Shown here one piece after another: positions 35,737 to 44,272 of a stretch of DNA of 64,000 nucleotides. The position numbers were made by a program, and so were the translations under genes. The stretch lies in contig JADFNG010000002.1 in assembly GCA_022563505.1 (NCBI GenBank), forward strand, positions 1 through 64,000. Reading direction: 5' to 3'. How positions within the stretch are numbered: the first letter of the stretch is position 1; every line of letters starts with the position of its first letter. The notes under the pieces are model-generated. The model was not told the origin of the DNA, did no database searches, and saw only the letters and a program-made list of their open reading frames with translations. Source of the DNA: Pseudomonadota bacterium. Its GTDB lineage: Bacteria > Pseudomonadota > Gammaproteobacteria > Steroidobacterales > Woeseiaceae.

Positions 35737-36209
35737 GATGTGTCACCGTCGTGGCCATTGCGTGCGGCCTCGCTCACCGCACGTACAATACGACCGTGCG
35801 CACCACAACGGCAGAGATTGCCGCGCAATGCCGTACGAATGTCGTCCTCCGTCGGACGCTTGTTCTTGGCCAGCAACGCCGCTGCCGTCATCATCATGCC
35901 GTTCGAACAATAACCGCATTGCATCGCCTGTTCCTTGATAAATGCCGTTTGCAGCGGATGCGGGTGCTCCCGGCTGCCGAGACCCTCCAGGGTAACGATG
36001 GAGCGACCGGCAACGGCAGCGACCGGCATGACACAGGAGCGCTGCGGACGACCGTCCACCAGCACGGTACAGGCACCGCACTGCGCCACGCCGCAGCCGA
36101 ACTTTGGCCCGTTCAACTCGAGATCATTGCGCAATACGTACAACAGCGGCGTATCGGGATCTACCTCGAGCTGCACGATTTTGTCATTTACATTCAGACT
36201 AATGGTCAT
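35733..36209 (-). CDS. (2Fe-2S) small subunit of molybdenum hydroxylase, IorA-like
   Basis: 158 residues with both iron-sulfur clusters expected: a plant-ferredoxin-type set Cys39, Cys44, Cys47, Cys59 (GCGVAQCGACTVLV...SC) and the helical-domain set CGYC...CRCG (MQCGYCSNGMMM, LRGNLCRCG). It transfers electrons from the molybdenum site of the next gene product. AAGGA precedes the ATG. It is coupled to the large subunit and lies 41 bp after the HIBADH gene. Confidence 0.93.
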   Translation of the reverse strand: MTISLNVNDKIVQLEVDPDTPLLYVLRNDLELNGPKFGCGVAQCGACTVLVDGRPQRSCVMPVAAVAGRSIVTLEGLGSREHPHPLQTAFIKEQAMQCGYCSNGMMMTAAALLAKNKRPTEDDIRTALRGNLCRCGAHGRIVRAVSEAARNGHDGDTS

Positions 36210-36250
36210 CGATCATCCTTGCAGTACTGCATGGAAAGCTTGTCCGGGCT

Positions 36251-37144
36251 TCACGCCCGGTCCTTTTGGTGTACACGGCGCAGCGTATCGAGCAACTCGC
36301 TGTCATTGAGGTCACCCATGTCGAGCTCCACCATTTGTTCAAACACGCTCTTTGCTGCACGGCCGATGACGGACTGACCGCCGACATCTTCGATGAGCCG
36401 AACACCATAGGCGAGGTCTTTAATGCGCATTCGCCCCGAGAACTGTATCGGCTCCTCATGGCTGTTTTCGGCCATGTAGCGGGCGTGACGCGCAACGTGC
36501 GGACTGCCGGTTGCGCCCGTCGAAAAGCCCTCTGCCGCAACGGCAATATCGATGCCGGCCGCCTCGCAGGCTTGCATGCCTTCAGCGCAGGCCGCGACCT
36601 GAATAGCGCCCATGACGTTGTAAATCAGCTTGAATTTAATACCGCTGCCGACCCCACCGACATGCATCACGCTTTTGCTGATGGCGGCCAGCACCGGGCG
36701 CATCGCATCTACATCTGCAGCATCACCGCCCGCGAAAATTTTCAATTGACCCGTCTCCGCGACGTCCGGTCGACCCGCGACGGGGCAGTCCAGAAAATGC
36801 AAGCCTCGTGCTGTCGCAATTTCATTCAGTTCGCTCACCCAGGCCAAAGACACCGTCGACATTTCGATGGCGAAGGCGCCGGATTTGAGATCCGCCTGCA
36901 ACGCCCCATCAGGACCGTTCCAGGTAACACGCGAGGCCTCGTCGTTGACCAGGCTCGAGAATATGACGTCGGCTCCGGATGCGGCCGCTTTCGGCGTCAC
37001 CGCGAGAACCGCCCCAAGCGCCTCAAGCGGACGCGCCTTTTCCAGCGTGCGGTTATAAACCGTGACTGCGTGTCCATTGCGCAGAAAATTTCGCACCATC
37101 GGCTGACCCATCATGCCGGCGCCGAGAAAAGCTATGTTCGCCAT
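36251..37144 (-). CDS. 3-hydroxyisobutyrate dehydrogenase family oxidoreductase
   Basis: 297 residues, full length for the family. The NAD(P)-binding FLGAGMMGQPMVRNFLRNG is at the N-terminus, the substrate motif DCPVAGRPDVAETGQLKIFAGG near 118 and the catalytic Lys in GSGIKFKLIYNVMGAIQVAA near 172. It oxidises a beta-hydroxyacid or reduces a semialdehyde. AGGA precedes the ATG. It follows the enoyl-CoA hydratase family gene by 21 bp in the ThDP-enzyme operon. It is distinct from the partial paralogue at 1-358. Confidence 0.9.
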   Translation of the reverse strand: MANIAFLGAGMMGQPMVRNFLRNGHAVTVYNRTLEKARPLEALGAVLAVTPKAAASGADVIFSSLVNDEASRVTWNGPDGALQADLKSGAFAIEMSTVSLAWVSELNEIATARGLHFLDCPVAGRPDVAETGQLKIFAGGDAADVDAMRPVLAAISKSVMHVGGVGSGIKFKLIYNVMGAIQVAACAEGMQACEAAGIDIAVAAEGFSTGATGSPHVARHARYMAENSHEEPIQFSGRMRIKDLAYGVRLIEDVGGQSVIGRAAKSVFEQMVELDMGDLNDSELLDTLRRVHQKDRA

Positions 37145-37165
37145 CTTTTTTCCTGTGTTCTAAAG

Positions 37166-37936
37166 TTAGCGAGTGATCGCAAGTCCTTCCAGTGCCAGAC
37201 CGTAGGGCAACAACTCCTGCAATTGACGCCGCAACTGTTCAGTGAGCAAGAGTCGCGTATAACGCCGATTCATTTCGGGCTGGCGCATGATTTCGCGTGC
37301 CAGCTCCCAGGCACGCGGCAACAGTTCTTCCTGCGGCAAGACCTCGTTGACCAAACCATAGTCCATCGCCTGACGCGCGCCCAAAACCTGTCCGGTCAGC
37401 AGGAAGTAACGACCGCGATTCAATCCCATGATCATCGGGAAGACAACGTGCACACCATCGCCCGGCACCAGCCCCCCGGAATAATGAGCAGAATCCTGAA
37501 AAGAGGCATTTTCCGCAGCCAGCACGATGTCGCACATCACGGGCAATTCCGCATGGCGCGCTGCCGGACCATTCACTGCGCTGATCATCGGCACATCAAT
37601 CGCCAGCAGATTGCTGAGAAGACGATTTGACTCCCACCCCAACTCCATCCACTCATCGGCGGTCTGCTTGTGCGCGGCTCTGTTTGCTTCAGCGTCAGCC
37701 ACCGGGCCGGAGAACTCATCGCCAGTGCCGGTCATAATCACAAGCTGGTTTTGTCGATCACGGCCGATATTGAGAAACGCCTCTTCCAGTTCGGCGTGAG
37801 CTTGCCGCCCCCACTGCAGCGGCCCGCCGTCAGTGCCAAGCGTGATCTCCAGAATACCCTCATCGCGGCGCATGCTTAAATTCGCGTACTTGTCACAATA
37901 GTCTTCGTACTGCACTCTAAACTTGTCTATGTTCAT
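37166..37936 (-). CDS. Enoyl-CoA hydratase/isomerase family protein
   Basis: 256 residues from ATG at 37936; the track's longer start (38143) runs inside the upstream ThDP gene, while this start has GAGAG upstream and a 10-bp gap to it. The crotonase fold shows GTGDEFSGP near residue 70, AVNGPAARHAELPVMCDIVLAAENA near 118 and the oxyanion-side HYSGGLVPGDGVHVVFP. The usual catalytic Glu positions are hard to place, so it may act on a non-CoA or unusual substrate (carbon-carbon hydrolase or decarboxylase relatives exist). Confidence 0.85.
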   Translation of the reverse strand: MNIDKFRVQYEDYCDKYANLSMRRDEGILEITLGTDGGPLQWGRQAHAELEEAFLNIGRDRQNQLVIMTGTGDEFSGPVADAEANRAAHKQTADEWMELGWESNRLLSNLLAIDVPMISAVNGPAARHAELPVMCDIVLAAENASFQDSAHYSGGLVPGDGVHVVFPMIMGLNRGRYFLLTGQVLGARQAMDYGLVNEVLPQEELLPRAWELAREIMRQPEMNRRYTRLLLTEQLRRQLQELLPYGLALEGLAITR

Positions 37937-37946
37937 GTTTGCACTC

Positions 37947-39659
37947 TCAACTCGCGGCCTTCGATGCACGGATATCATCCAGTTCGTCAAAAAACGTGAC
38001 AGGTGGATAGGCCGCCGGGTCCGTAATGACATCAAGAACTGTCGTTTCACTGCAGGCCAGTGCCGCACGCAATGCGGGCAGATATTCGCTGGCCTTTTCG
38101 ATACGAATACCGCGGCAGCCACATGCTCGCGCGATCGCCGCATGATCCACCGGGGTGAAATAACAGGCCGTGCTGTGACGTCCGAACTTCACGTCTTCAG
38201 CATCCTTCTGATAGCCCAGGCAGCCGTTATTAAGCACGGTTAAAACTACCGGCGTTTTGCGTCGTGCTGCCGTTTCGAGTTCGGACCAGACATGCGCGAA
38301 ACCACCGTCCCCCACCATACACAGCACCGGGCTGTCGGGGCTGGCACGCTTGGCTCCCAGTGCCAGCGGCAAGCCCCAGCCAAGTCCGGCCAATCCTCGC
38401 GGTGTAATAAAACGCATGCCCACTTTAAGGGACGGCAGATAACAGGCCACCCACAGGGTGGCATAACTGGCGTCGGCAACGACAATCGTTTCCGGTGTCA
38501 GCACCTGCCGAAGATCCAAGGCCATGCGCTCTGGCCGGATTGGACTATCATTCGATTGTTGCACGACCGCGATGTCCTGCGCATGCTTTTGCCGGGCCGC
38601 GGCGATTCCGCGTTCGATATCGGGCGCCGGCCCGCGACGTCCTTTGAGCTTTTCGCAGATCGCTTCGAGCGTCAGCCTGGCGTCGCCGGTCAGCCGTAAT
38701 GCTTCGTAATTTCGACCGATCTCTGCACCATCGACATCGATATGAATGAAACTCGCGTTTGGAGGATAAAGCGCCCAGGAGTCGGTGCCATTTTGATTGG
38801 TGCGCGTTCCGACCAGCAGAATGACATCGGCCTCTGCAATGATCGGACGCATGTATCGGGTTGGCGATAGTTTGCCCATCGCGTAGCCAGTGACACCAAC
38901 CGACAGGGGATGACGTTCATCGACGACACCTTTTCCCATCACCGTTGTCATCACGGGAATGTGAGCATCCCGTTGCAACGCCGCCACAGCCTCGCTGGCC
39001 GCTGAAAGATGCACGCCACCACCGGCCACGATTAACGGCCTGCTGGCGTTCGCCAGAAGTTCCACCGCTGCTTCGATTCGATGCGGGTCGGCGACCGCAC
39101 GATCCAGTGGAAAATACCCCAGGTTGCTGCTGCGCGACGTCGGCACCTCAATCTCTTCGAGCAATAAATCGGCAGGCAGAATCAACGCGACAGGGCCCGG
39201 TCGACCGCTCGCTGCGTTGGCAAAGGCCATGTCGATATAATCGACGACCCGCGGCGCCTCGGTTACCCTGCGCACCCACTTCGTGCACGACTGGAACAGC
39301 GCGATGTGATCGTATTCCTGGAAAGCATTGCGGTCAGCCTGCGCGCGCGCCACGTCCTGCACCAGCGCAACGATTGGCACCGATGCCTTGAGCGCCTCCG
39401 CCAGGCCCGGGACCAGCAGCGTCGCCGCGGGCCCGTTTTGTGCGGAGACGACGCCAACCTTGCCGCTTATGCGGGCGTAGCCGTCTGCCATCACGGTGCC
39501 GGCATTTTCGGTCCGGTACATAAACTGCTCAATGTTGTGATCCTCTGCCGCCAGCAATACTGCGGACGGCAAGGATTGCGAAAACATGACTTCCACGCCG
39601 TGGCGAGCCAGGGCGTCAACGATAATTTTAGCAACGGTTTGTTTGGCACCTGCGGTCAT
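37947..39659 (-). CDS. Thiamine-diphosphate-dependent enzyme, acetolactate synthase-like
   Basis: 570 residues with the three domains of the family. The catalytic Glu of the pyrimidine domain is Glu51 (RTENAGTVMADGYAR), and the diphosphate motif GDGGFAHVWSELETAARRK...LNNGCLG lies at about 440-470. The central domain has IVAGGGVHLSAASEAV. Family reactions include 2-oxoacid decarboxylation, carboligation and C-C cleavage. AAGGAG lies nine bases before the ATG at 39659. It is the first gene of the operon ThDP enzyme - ECH - HIBADH - IorA - IorB. It is not a standard biosynthetic IlvB, since no small regulatory subunit is nearby and the operon is catabolic. Confidence 0.9.
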   Translation of the reverse strand: MTAGAKQTVAKIIVDALARHGVEVMFSQSLPSAVLLAAEDHNIEQFMYRTENAGTVMADGYARISGKVGVVSAQNGPAATLLVPGLAEALKASVPIVALVQDVARAQADRNAFQEYDHIALFQSCTKWVRRVTEAPRVVDYIDMAFANAASGRPGPVALILPADLLLEEIEVPTSRSSNLGYFPLDRAVADPHRIEAAVELLANASRPLIVAGGGVHLSAASEAVAALQRDAHIPVMTTVMGKGVVDERHPLSVGVTGYAMGKLSPTRYMRPIIAEADVILLVGTRTNQNGTDSWALYPPNASFIHIDVDGAEIGRNYEALRLTGDARLTLEAICEKLKGRRGPAPDIERGIAAARQKHAQDIAVVQQSNDSPIRPERMALDLRQVLTPETIVVADASYATLWVACYLPSLKVGMRFITPRGLAGLGWGLPLALGAKRASPDSPVLCMVGDGGFAHVWSELETAARRKTPVVLTVLNNGCLGYQKDAEDVKFGRHSTACYFTPVDHAAIARACGCRGIRIEKASEYLPALRAALACSETTVLDVITDPAAYPPVTFFDELDDIRASKAAS

Positions 39660-39871
39660 AAATCCAGACTCCTTGACGCTCTGATATCCCGAATAGCGGG
39701 CAAGAAAAACACGCGCTGGACAACACCAATGTTCGATGACAGGGGCGAACGTTTACGCGCGTATTGACGCGCCGGGAAATTTGAAGTGTTTGCAACCACG
39801 CTATCTTTCGAGTTAGATTCCGCCGGATTAGCGATACCCTTTGCACAAGAAAACTTTACTGGGGAAAGAAA

Positions 39872-40579
39872 ATGACCCACACAGCCAGTCCGGAAATGAT
39901 CCTTACACCACCGTCCGTTCCCACCGTAGCGGTTCGCGGCACCGAGTCGCGCTTTCCCGTGAACCGAATTTTTTGCGTCGGTAGAAATTATGCGGCACAC
40001 GCCAGGGAAATGGGGATGGAGGTTGATCGCGAGTCGCCCTTTTACTTCACCAAGAGTGCTTGTTGCATTGTAGCCTCGGGTGCCACAGTGCCTTACCCGC
40101 CGGGAACCAGTAATTACCATCACGAAATGGAGCTGGTGGTAGCCATCGACAAACCTGCTTTTTGCGTCGCCATCGAGGATGCTCTGGAGGTCGTGTTCGG
40201 GTATGCCTGCGGCTTGGACATGACACGCCGCGACCTGCAACTCGAAGCTCGTGACAAAGGCCGCCCCTGGGATCTCGGCAAGAATTTCGAAGACTCCGCG
40301 GTCATATCGACGCTCATTACCGCGAGCGAATCAGGACACATTGATCGCGGCGACATCAGCTTGTCAGTCAACAACGAAGTTCGACAATCGGGAGACATCA
40401 GTGATCTCATTTGGAGCGTGCCTGAGTTAATCGCGGATTTGTCAAAGTACTACCACTTGCGCCCCGGTGATTTACTGTACACCGGAACGCCGGCAGGCGT
40501 CGGCCCGGTCGAGGCGGGCGACGTCATTACCGGCAGCATCGAGCGAGTCGGCAGCATCGAATTCACGATCGCCACCTGA
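39872..40579 (+). CDS. FAH-family hydrolase, fumarylpyruvate hydrolase-like
   Basis: 235 residues. Segments FCVGRNYAAHAREMGM, the metal-binding HHEMELVVAI, LDMTRRDLQLEARDKGRPWDLGKNF and GDLLYTGTPAGVGPV match the fumarylacetoacetate hydrolase fold, closest from memory to fumarylpyruvate hydrolase (NagK type) of the gentisate pathway. It would hydrolyse an acylpyruvate from aromatic ring cleavage in the cytoplasm. GGGGAAAG precedes the ATG. It is alone on the plus strand, divergent from the ThDP-enzyme operon across 212 bp; no gentisate dioxygenase is in the window. Confidence 0.9.
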   Translation: MTHTASPEMILTPPSVPTVAVRGTESRFPVNRIFCVGRNYAAHAREMGMEVDRESPFYFTKSACCIVASGATVPYPPGTSNYHHEMELVVAIDKPAFCVAIEDALEVVFGYACGLDMTRRDLQLEARDKGRPWDLGKNFEDSAVISTLITASESGHIDRGDISLSVNNEVRQSGDISDLIWSVPELIADLSKYYHLRPGDLLYTGTPAGVGPVEAGDVITGSIERVGSIEFTIAT

Positions 40580-40586
40580 ATCGATT

Positions 40587-40922
40587 TCACACTGCCCAGG
40601 CAGCCCAACCGCGATTACCGTGCGGCACCGTCCATCGCTCAACTTTGCGCGAGTTGAGATCGGGCGCACCCAATGCCGGACACGACAGGCAAAAATCATC
40701 GTACGGCGCATATTCCAGCGGCGACTCAGGCTCGCAGGTTCGTTCCCGGGACTCTCTGAATTGCGCATGACTGAAGCTGCTTCGTGACAAATTTTGGACA
40801 TGGCTGACCCCTTTAGGCTCATTTCCGTCAGGGGACAAATGGCCCCCTGACAGGGCTGGAACAGCCCGCAATCCGGCTGATTCGCGGTGGCATTGGATGC
40901 AGAATACCCACTCATTTGCCAA
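40587..40922 (-). CDS. Small double-CxxC protein, unrecognised
   Basis: 111 residues from a TTG at 40922; the ORF is open further up but runs into the divergent flavoprotein gene. It has CIQCH near residue 8 and CLSCP near residue 79, the first matching a heme c motif and the pair also fitting a zinc ribbon. It ends seven bases from the converging FAH stop, leaving little spare DNA, which favours a real gene. No family is recognised and there is no signal peptide, which argues against a cytochrome. Operator E lies directly upstream of this start. Confidence 0.45.
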   Translation of the reverse strand: MANEWVFCIQCHRESAGLRAVPALSGGHLSPDGNEPKGVSHVQNLSRSSFSHAQFRESRERTCEPESPLEYAPYDDFCLSCPALGAPDLNSRKVERWTVPHGNRGWAAWAV

Positions 40923-40924
40923 AC

Positions 40925-40938
40925 TGCAATCGTTTGCA
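40925..40938. promoter_or_regulatory. LacI-type operator E
   Basis: TGCAATCGTTTGCA 33 bp before the Tat flavoprotein start (40972) and abutting the possible small ORF on the other strand. It is identical to operators B and D. Confidence 0.88.
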
Positions 40939-40971
40939 CCATAATGCACGCTCGCCCGCCCGGGAGTGCGA

Positions 40972-42612
40972 ATGACCACGATATCGCGAAGAACTTTTTT
41001 GCAAGGGGCCGCCTTGAGTTCTCTTTCTGTCAGCACGGGCGCATTCGGAAAACGATCCGGGCGCGCGGCCACGTTTGACTTTGTGGTGGCGGGTGCCGGC
41101 CACAACAGCCTGATCACCGCCGCCTACCTCTGCAAGGCCGGGTTCGGCGTCCTGGTCCTTGAGGGACGACCCACTATTGGTGGTGGCTGCAAGACCGCGG
41201 AAGTCTGCCTGCCGGGTTTCAAGGAAGATCTTTGCTCGAGTGTGCACGGCTTTATCCAGTCCAGCCCGGTGCTGAGCAAGAATGAGTTGAACCTCTTCGA
41301 ATATGGGCTCGATTACATTGACCCCGATCCGATCATGCACACATCGTTTCTGGACAAGGCGTCAATCACAATGTGGCACGACGCGGAGCGGACCTACGCA
41401 GAATACGCAAAATACTCCAGGGCCGATGCAGACACTTTCATGCGACTGGTGAATGAATACAAAGCCTATAACGCTGCCAGGAGTGGCGGCTCGGATATTC
41501 CGAACAGTGCGGTCTGGCGACGCCGCTTTGCCATGTCCGGCTATGACCTCATCAACAAAACGTTCGAAAACCACTATATCCGCTGCTTCCACCTTGCTCA
41601 GGGGCGCTTCAGCAGCATTCCAGGTGGGCATCCGAGAACGGGCAGTCAACTCTTCACGGCAATCCGCCATCAGGTCAAGGGCCGCCCCATGCCAAAGGGC
41701 GGTTCCGGGATGCTGCCGACCGCACTGGGGCGAGTCATCGAGGCCAATGGCGGGGTGATCCAGACCAACATGCCCGTAGAGCAACTGATTATCGAAAGAG
41801 GCAAATGCGTGGGCGTCGAATGCGTGGATGGTACCCAGTACCGCGCCCGCAAGAGCGTTGTCTCAACGATTCACATCAAACACCTGGTCGAAATGGCACC
41901 CAAGAAACTGTGGGGCGAAGACTTCCGCGAAAACGTGCGGCTGCTGCAGCCAGAACAGGCCATGTTTGCATTTCACTACGCGCTTTCGGAGGCGCCGCAA
42001 TTCGAGCTTGCGGACGGCAGCAGCATCGCACCGGCCGAAGCCGCGATGCTCTCCAGTCCGGAACGAATTCTGCTGGCCGATTACGAACATGCCACCGGCC
42101 AGTTCAACCTGGATGACCTGCCGCTGCAGGTGGTCGTTCCCAGCGTCGCAGATCCCACACGGGCACCTGCCGGCTATCACACGTTGAAGCTCGAGGGCAA
42201 TTTGCCCTATGCGCTGCCGGAGGGGCCGCAACACTGGGACAACATCAAAGATGAAGTCGCCGCCACCGTATTCAGGCAATTCCAGCAATATTGCCCCAAC
42301 CTGACTGACGACAAGGTGCTCGGGAAATTCATTCAAAGCCCGCTCGACATTGAGCGCATGAACCCCGCTATGTGGCGCGGCAGTGTGCATGCGATCGCAG
42401 CCGGTGCTGCCCAGTCCGGCGATATGCGCCCGGTACCGGGCTGGTCGGAATACCGCATGCCTATTCCCGGGCTGTACCAGACAGGCGCATGCACCGCCCC
42501 CGGTGGCTCGGTGCGCGGCGAACCCGGACGTAATGCGGCCATTGTGATCCTCAAAGATAACGGCAGCAGCATTGAAGAAGCCGTCGCCGGGAAGTCCGGG
42601 ATGAGGTCGTAA
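40972..42612 (+). CDS. Tat-exported FAD oxidoreductase (phytoene desaturase/amine oxidase-like)
   Basis: 546 residues from ATG at 40972, preferred over the track's GTG at 40966 because GGGAG lies five bases before it. A Tat signal (SRRTFLQGAALSSLSV) is followed by an FAD-binding VAGAGHNSLITAAYLCKAG, LEGRPTIGGGCKT, and a C-terminal GLYQTGACTAPGGSVRGEPGRNAA that closes the FAD site. The family contains desaturases and amine oxidases; here the enzyme would work in the periplasm. The pentaheme cytochrome 28 bp downstream is its probable electron acceptor. Operator E is 33 bp upstream. Confidence 0.9.
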   Translation: MTTISRRTFLQGAALSSLSVSTGAFGKRSGRAATFDFVVAGAGHNSLITAAYLCKAGFGVLVLEGRPTIGGGCKTAEVCLPGFKEDLCSSVHGFIQSSPVLSKNELNLFEYGLDYIDPDPIMHTSFLDKASITMWHDAERTYAEYAKYSRADADTFMRLVNEYKAYNAARSGGSDIPNSAVWRRRFAMSGYDLINKTFENHYIRCFHLAQGRFSSIPGGHPRTGSQLFTAIRHQVKGRPMPKGGSGMLPTALGRVIEANGGVIQTNMPVEQLIIERGKCVGVECVDGTQYRARKSVVSTIHIKHLVEMAPKKLWGEDFRENVRLLQPEQAMFAFHYALSEAPQFELADGSSIAPAEAAMLSSPERILLADYEHATGQFNLDDLPLQVVVPSVADPTRAPAGYHTLKLEGNLPYALPEGPQHWDNIKDEVAATVFRQFQQYCPNLTDDKVLGKFIQSPLDIERMNPAMWRGSVHAIAAGAAQSGDMRPVPGWSEYRMPIPGLYQTGACTAPGGSVRGEPGRNAAIVILKDNGSSIEEAVAGKSGMRS

Positions 42613-42640
42613 CCGTGAATAAACCCGTTGTGACCATACG

Positions 42641-43219
42641 ATGACCATACACCCGACCTGGCGGGCGACGACGTTATGCTTGTTGCTGCTCACGGGGTTT
42701 GTCATACCGAGCAGCGCACAACAATCCGGCGTCGAATCAAAGCCGGCCGTGCCGGACAATGTCGCACCGCATAGCGCGCCCACACAACCTCTGCCGTTCA
42801 GCCACAAGCAGCACGCGACCCTGGGGTTGCAATGCCAGGCGTGTCATACGAATCCGGACCCCGGAGTTTTGATGACCTTTCCGGCGACCGCAAAGTGCGT
42901 CTCCTGCCATATTGCGGCTGCAACCGATACGCCTGCAATCGTGAGCCTGCACGCTTACTCGGAGTCGAAAGCCGCAATCCCCTGGGTACGTGTTTATGCT
43001 GTCACGAAGGGCGTCACGTGGAACCACCGTGCACATCTGGAATCAGGCGTGCAGTGTGCGACCTGCCACGGCGACATCAGCCAGGCCGACGCGGTGTCCG
43101 AAACCAAAGCCACTCTTGCCATGGCCTCTTGCATCGGCTGCCACGAGGCACAAGCTGCGAACACAGCATGCATAACATGCCACGCCTGGCCGACCGATCA
43201 ATTGCTGGGACTCGAATAG
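42641..43219 (+). CDS. Pentaheme c-type cytochrome
   Basis: 192 residues with a signal peptide (about 1-26). Five heme c motifs are visible: CQACH, CVSCH, CATCH, CIGCH and CITCH. Extra His such as PFSHKQHATLG and WNHRAHLESG give the distal ligands typical of class III / c7 multiheme domains. It is a periplasmic electron carrier, probably paired with the Tat flavoprotein immediately upstream. It converges on the LacI-2 gene with a 12-bp gap. Confidence 0.92.
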   Translation: MTIHPTWRATTLCLLLLTGFVIPSSAQQSGVESKPAVPDNVAPHSAPTQPLPFSHKQHATLGLQCQACHTNPDPGVLMTFPATAKCVSCHIAAATDTPAIVSLHAYSESKAAIPWVRVYAVTKGVTWNHRAHLESGVQCATCHGDISQADAVSETKATLAMASCIGCHEAQAANTACITCHAWPTDQLLGLE

Positions 43220-43231
43220 GCGGCGTTCTAC

Positions 43232-44260
43232 TTACTTATACGCCACTGCCGTTGAATTTCGAATCACCAATCGAGGCTGCATTCTGAGTTCGCCGGGCCC
43301 GTTGTTCTCACCACTGATCATATCCAGCAGGATCCTGGTTGCCTGCGAGCCCATCTCGTATTTTGGCACCAGCACCGTCGTCAATGCCGGGCTCATACGT
43401 TCAAGAAACTGAATGTCATCGTAGCCGCTAATCGAAATATTCTCGGGAACCAGCAGTCCGATCTCCTTCATTGCATCCATGCAACCGAGCGCCAGCAAAT
43501 CATTACCGGCAACAATCGCTGTAAATCCATTGTCCCGTGCCAGCAATTTTCTAAATGCACGCCGCCCCTCTTCAACCGTGAATTTTTCAGTTATCTCGAC
43601 CAGGTCCGAGCGCAGACTGTGGACTCGCAAATGATCGGCCATGACTCTTGCCCGATGATAGCCGGTTGAGGTGTGTTGCGGTCCTGCAATGTGCGCAATG
43701 TTAGTGTGTTTCAGGCTGATCAAATGGTCGAGTACCGCCCGAATTCCGAAATCCTCGTCGATAACGACGGCATTAACGCCATCGTGGTCGATCGTACGAT
43801 TCACGAGAACCAGGGGGATGTCATTGTCGATGCATTCCTTGATGACCGGATCCGTACGCCGCGCCGTCGCGATGATCACCCCATCGATCGAGCGTCCCTG
43901 CATCATTCTGAGCGCGTCCCGTTCTTTTGCTTCCTCATCATCGGTATTCGCCGTGATGACGGTATAGCCAACCGCTTCGGCCGTGTCCTGAATGCCACGG
44001 ATAATGGGTGGGAACACCGGGTTCATCAGATCCGGAATCAACACGCCAATGGCGAAAGAGCGATTTTGCTTCAGCGAAGACGCAACAATGTTTGGATAGT
44101 AACCCAGTTTCTTCGCCGCTTTTTCCACTTTCTTAACAACTTCAGGCGAAATCTGGTCGCATTTTTCCGGACTCAGCGCACGCGAGACTGTCGAGTGGTG
44201 CACATCCACCAAGTCGGCGATATCACGTATGGTTACTTTTCTCCGGGTCTTGCGCTGCAT
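43232..44260 (-). CDS. LacI family transcriptional regulator (LacI-2)
   Basis: 342 residues. Helix-turn-helix at about 9-29 (IRDIADLVDVHHSTVSRAL), hinge, and effector domain from about 68 (IGVLIPDLMNPVFPP). It is paralogous to LacI-1. At the two base-reading positions it has His-Ser where LacI-1 has Pro-Ser, so related but not identical operators are expected. It is the last gene of the long operon that begins at 54026 behind operator G, 12 bp after DctM, so it would control its own expression if it binds G. The effector is unknown. Confidence 0.95.
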   Translation of the reverse strand: MQRKTRRKVTIRDIADLVDVHHSTVSRALSPEKCDQISPEVVKKVEKAAKKLGYYPNIVASSLKQNRSFAIGVLIPDLMNPVFPPIIRGIQDTAEAVGYTVITANTDDEEAKERDALRMMQGRSIDGVIIATARRTDPVIKECIDNDIPLVLVNRTIDHDGVNAVVIDEDFGIRAVLDHLISLKHTNIAHIAGPQHTSTGYHRARVMADHLRVHSLRSDLVEITEKFTVEEGRRAFRKLLARDNGFTAIVAGNDLLALGCMDAMKEIGLLVPENISISGYDDIQFLERMSPALTTVLVPKYEMGSQATRILLDMISGENNGPGELRMQPRLVIRNSTAVAYK

Positions 44261-44272
44261 CGTGAGGCCTGT

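Noticed and set aside
37937-38143. N-terminal extension of the enoyl-CoA hydratase-like ORF
   Set aside because: It lies inside the ThDP-enzyme gene in another frame; ATG 37936 has a ribosome site and fits the family length.
39781-39794. TTGAAGTGTTTGCA near the ThDP-enzyme/FAH divergent gap
   Set aside because: Only the right half matches the operator and the CG centre is missing.
40472-40942. 156-aa minus-strand ORF overlapping the FAH gene and operator E
   Set aside because: It runs 100 bases into the FAH gene in antisense; the other frame (40587-40922) stops just past the FAH stop and is the better candidate.
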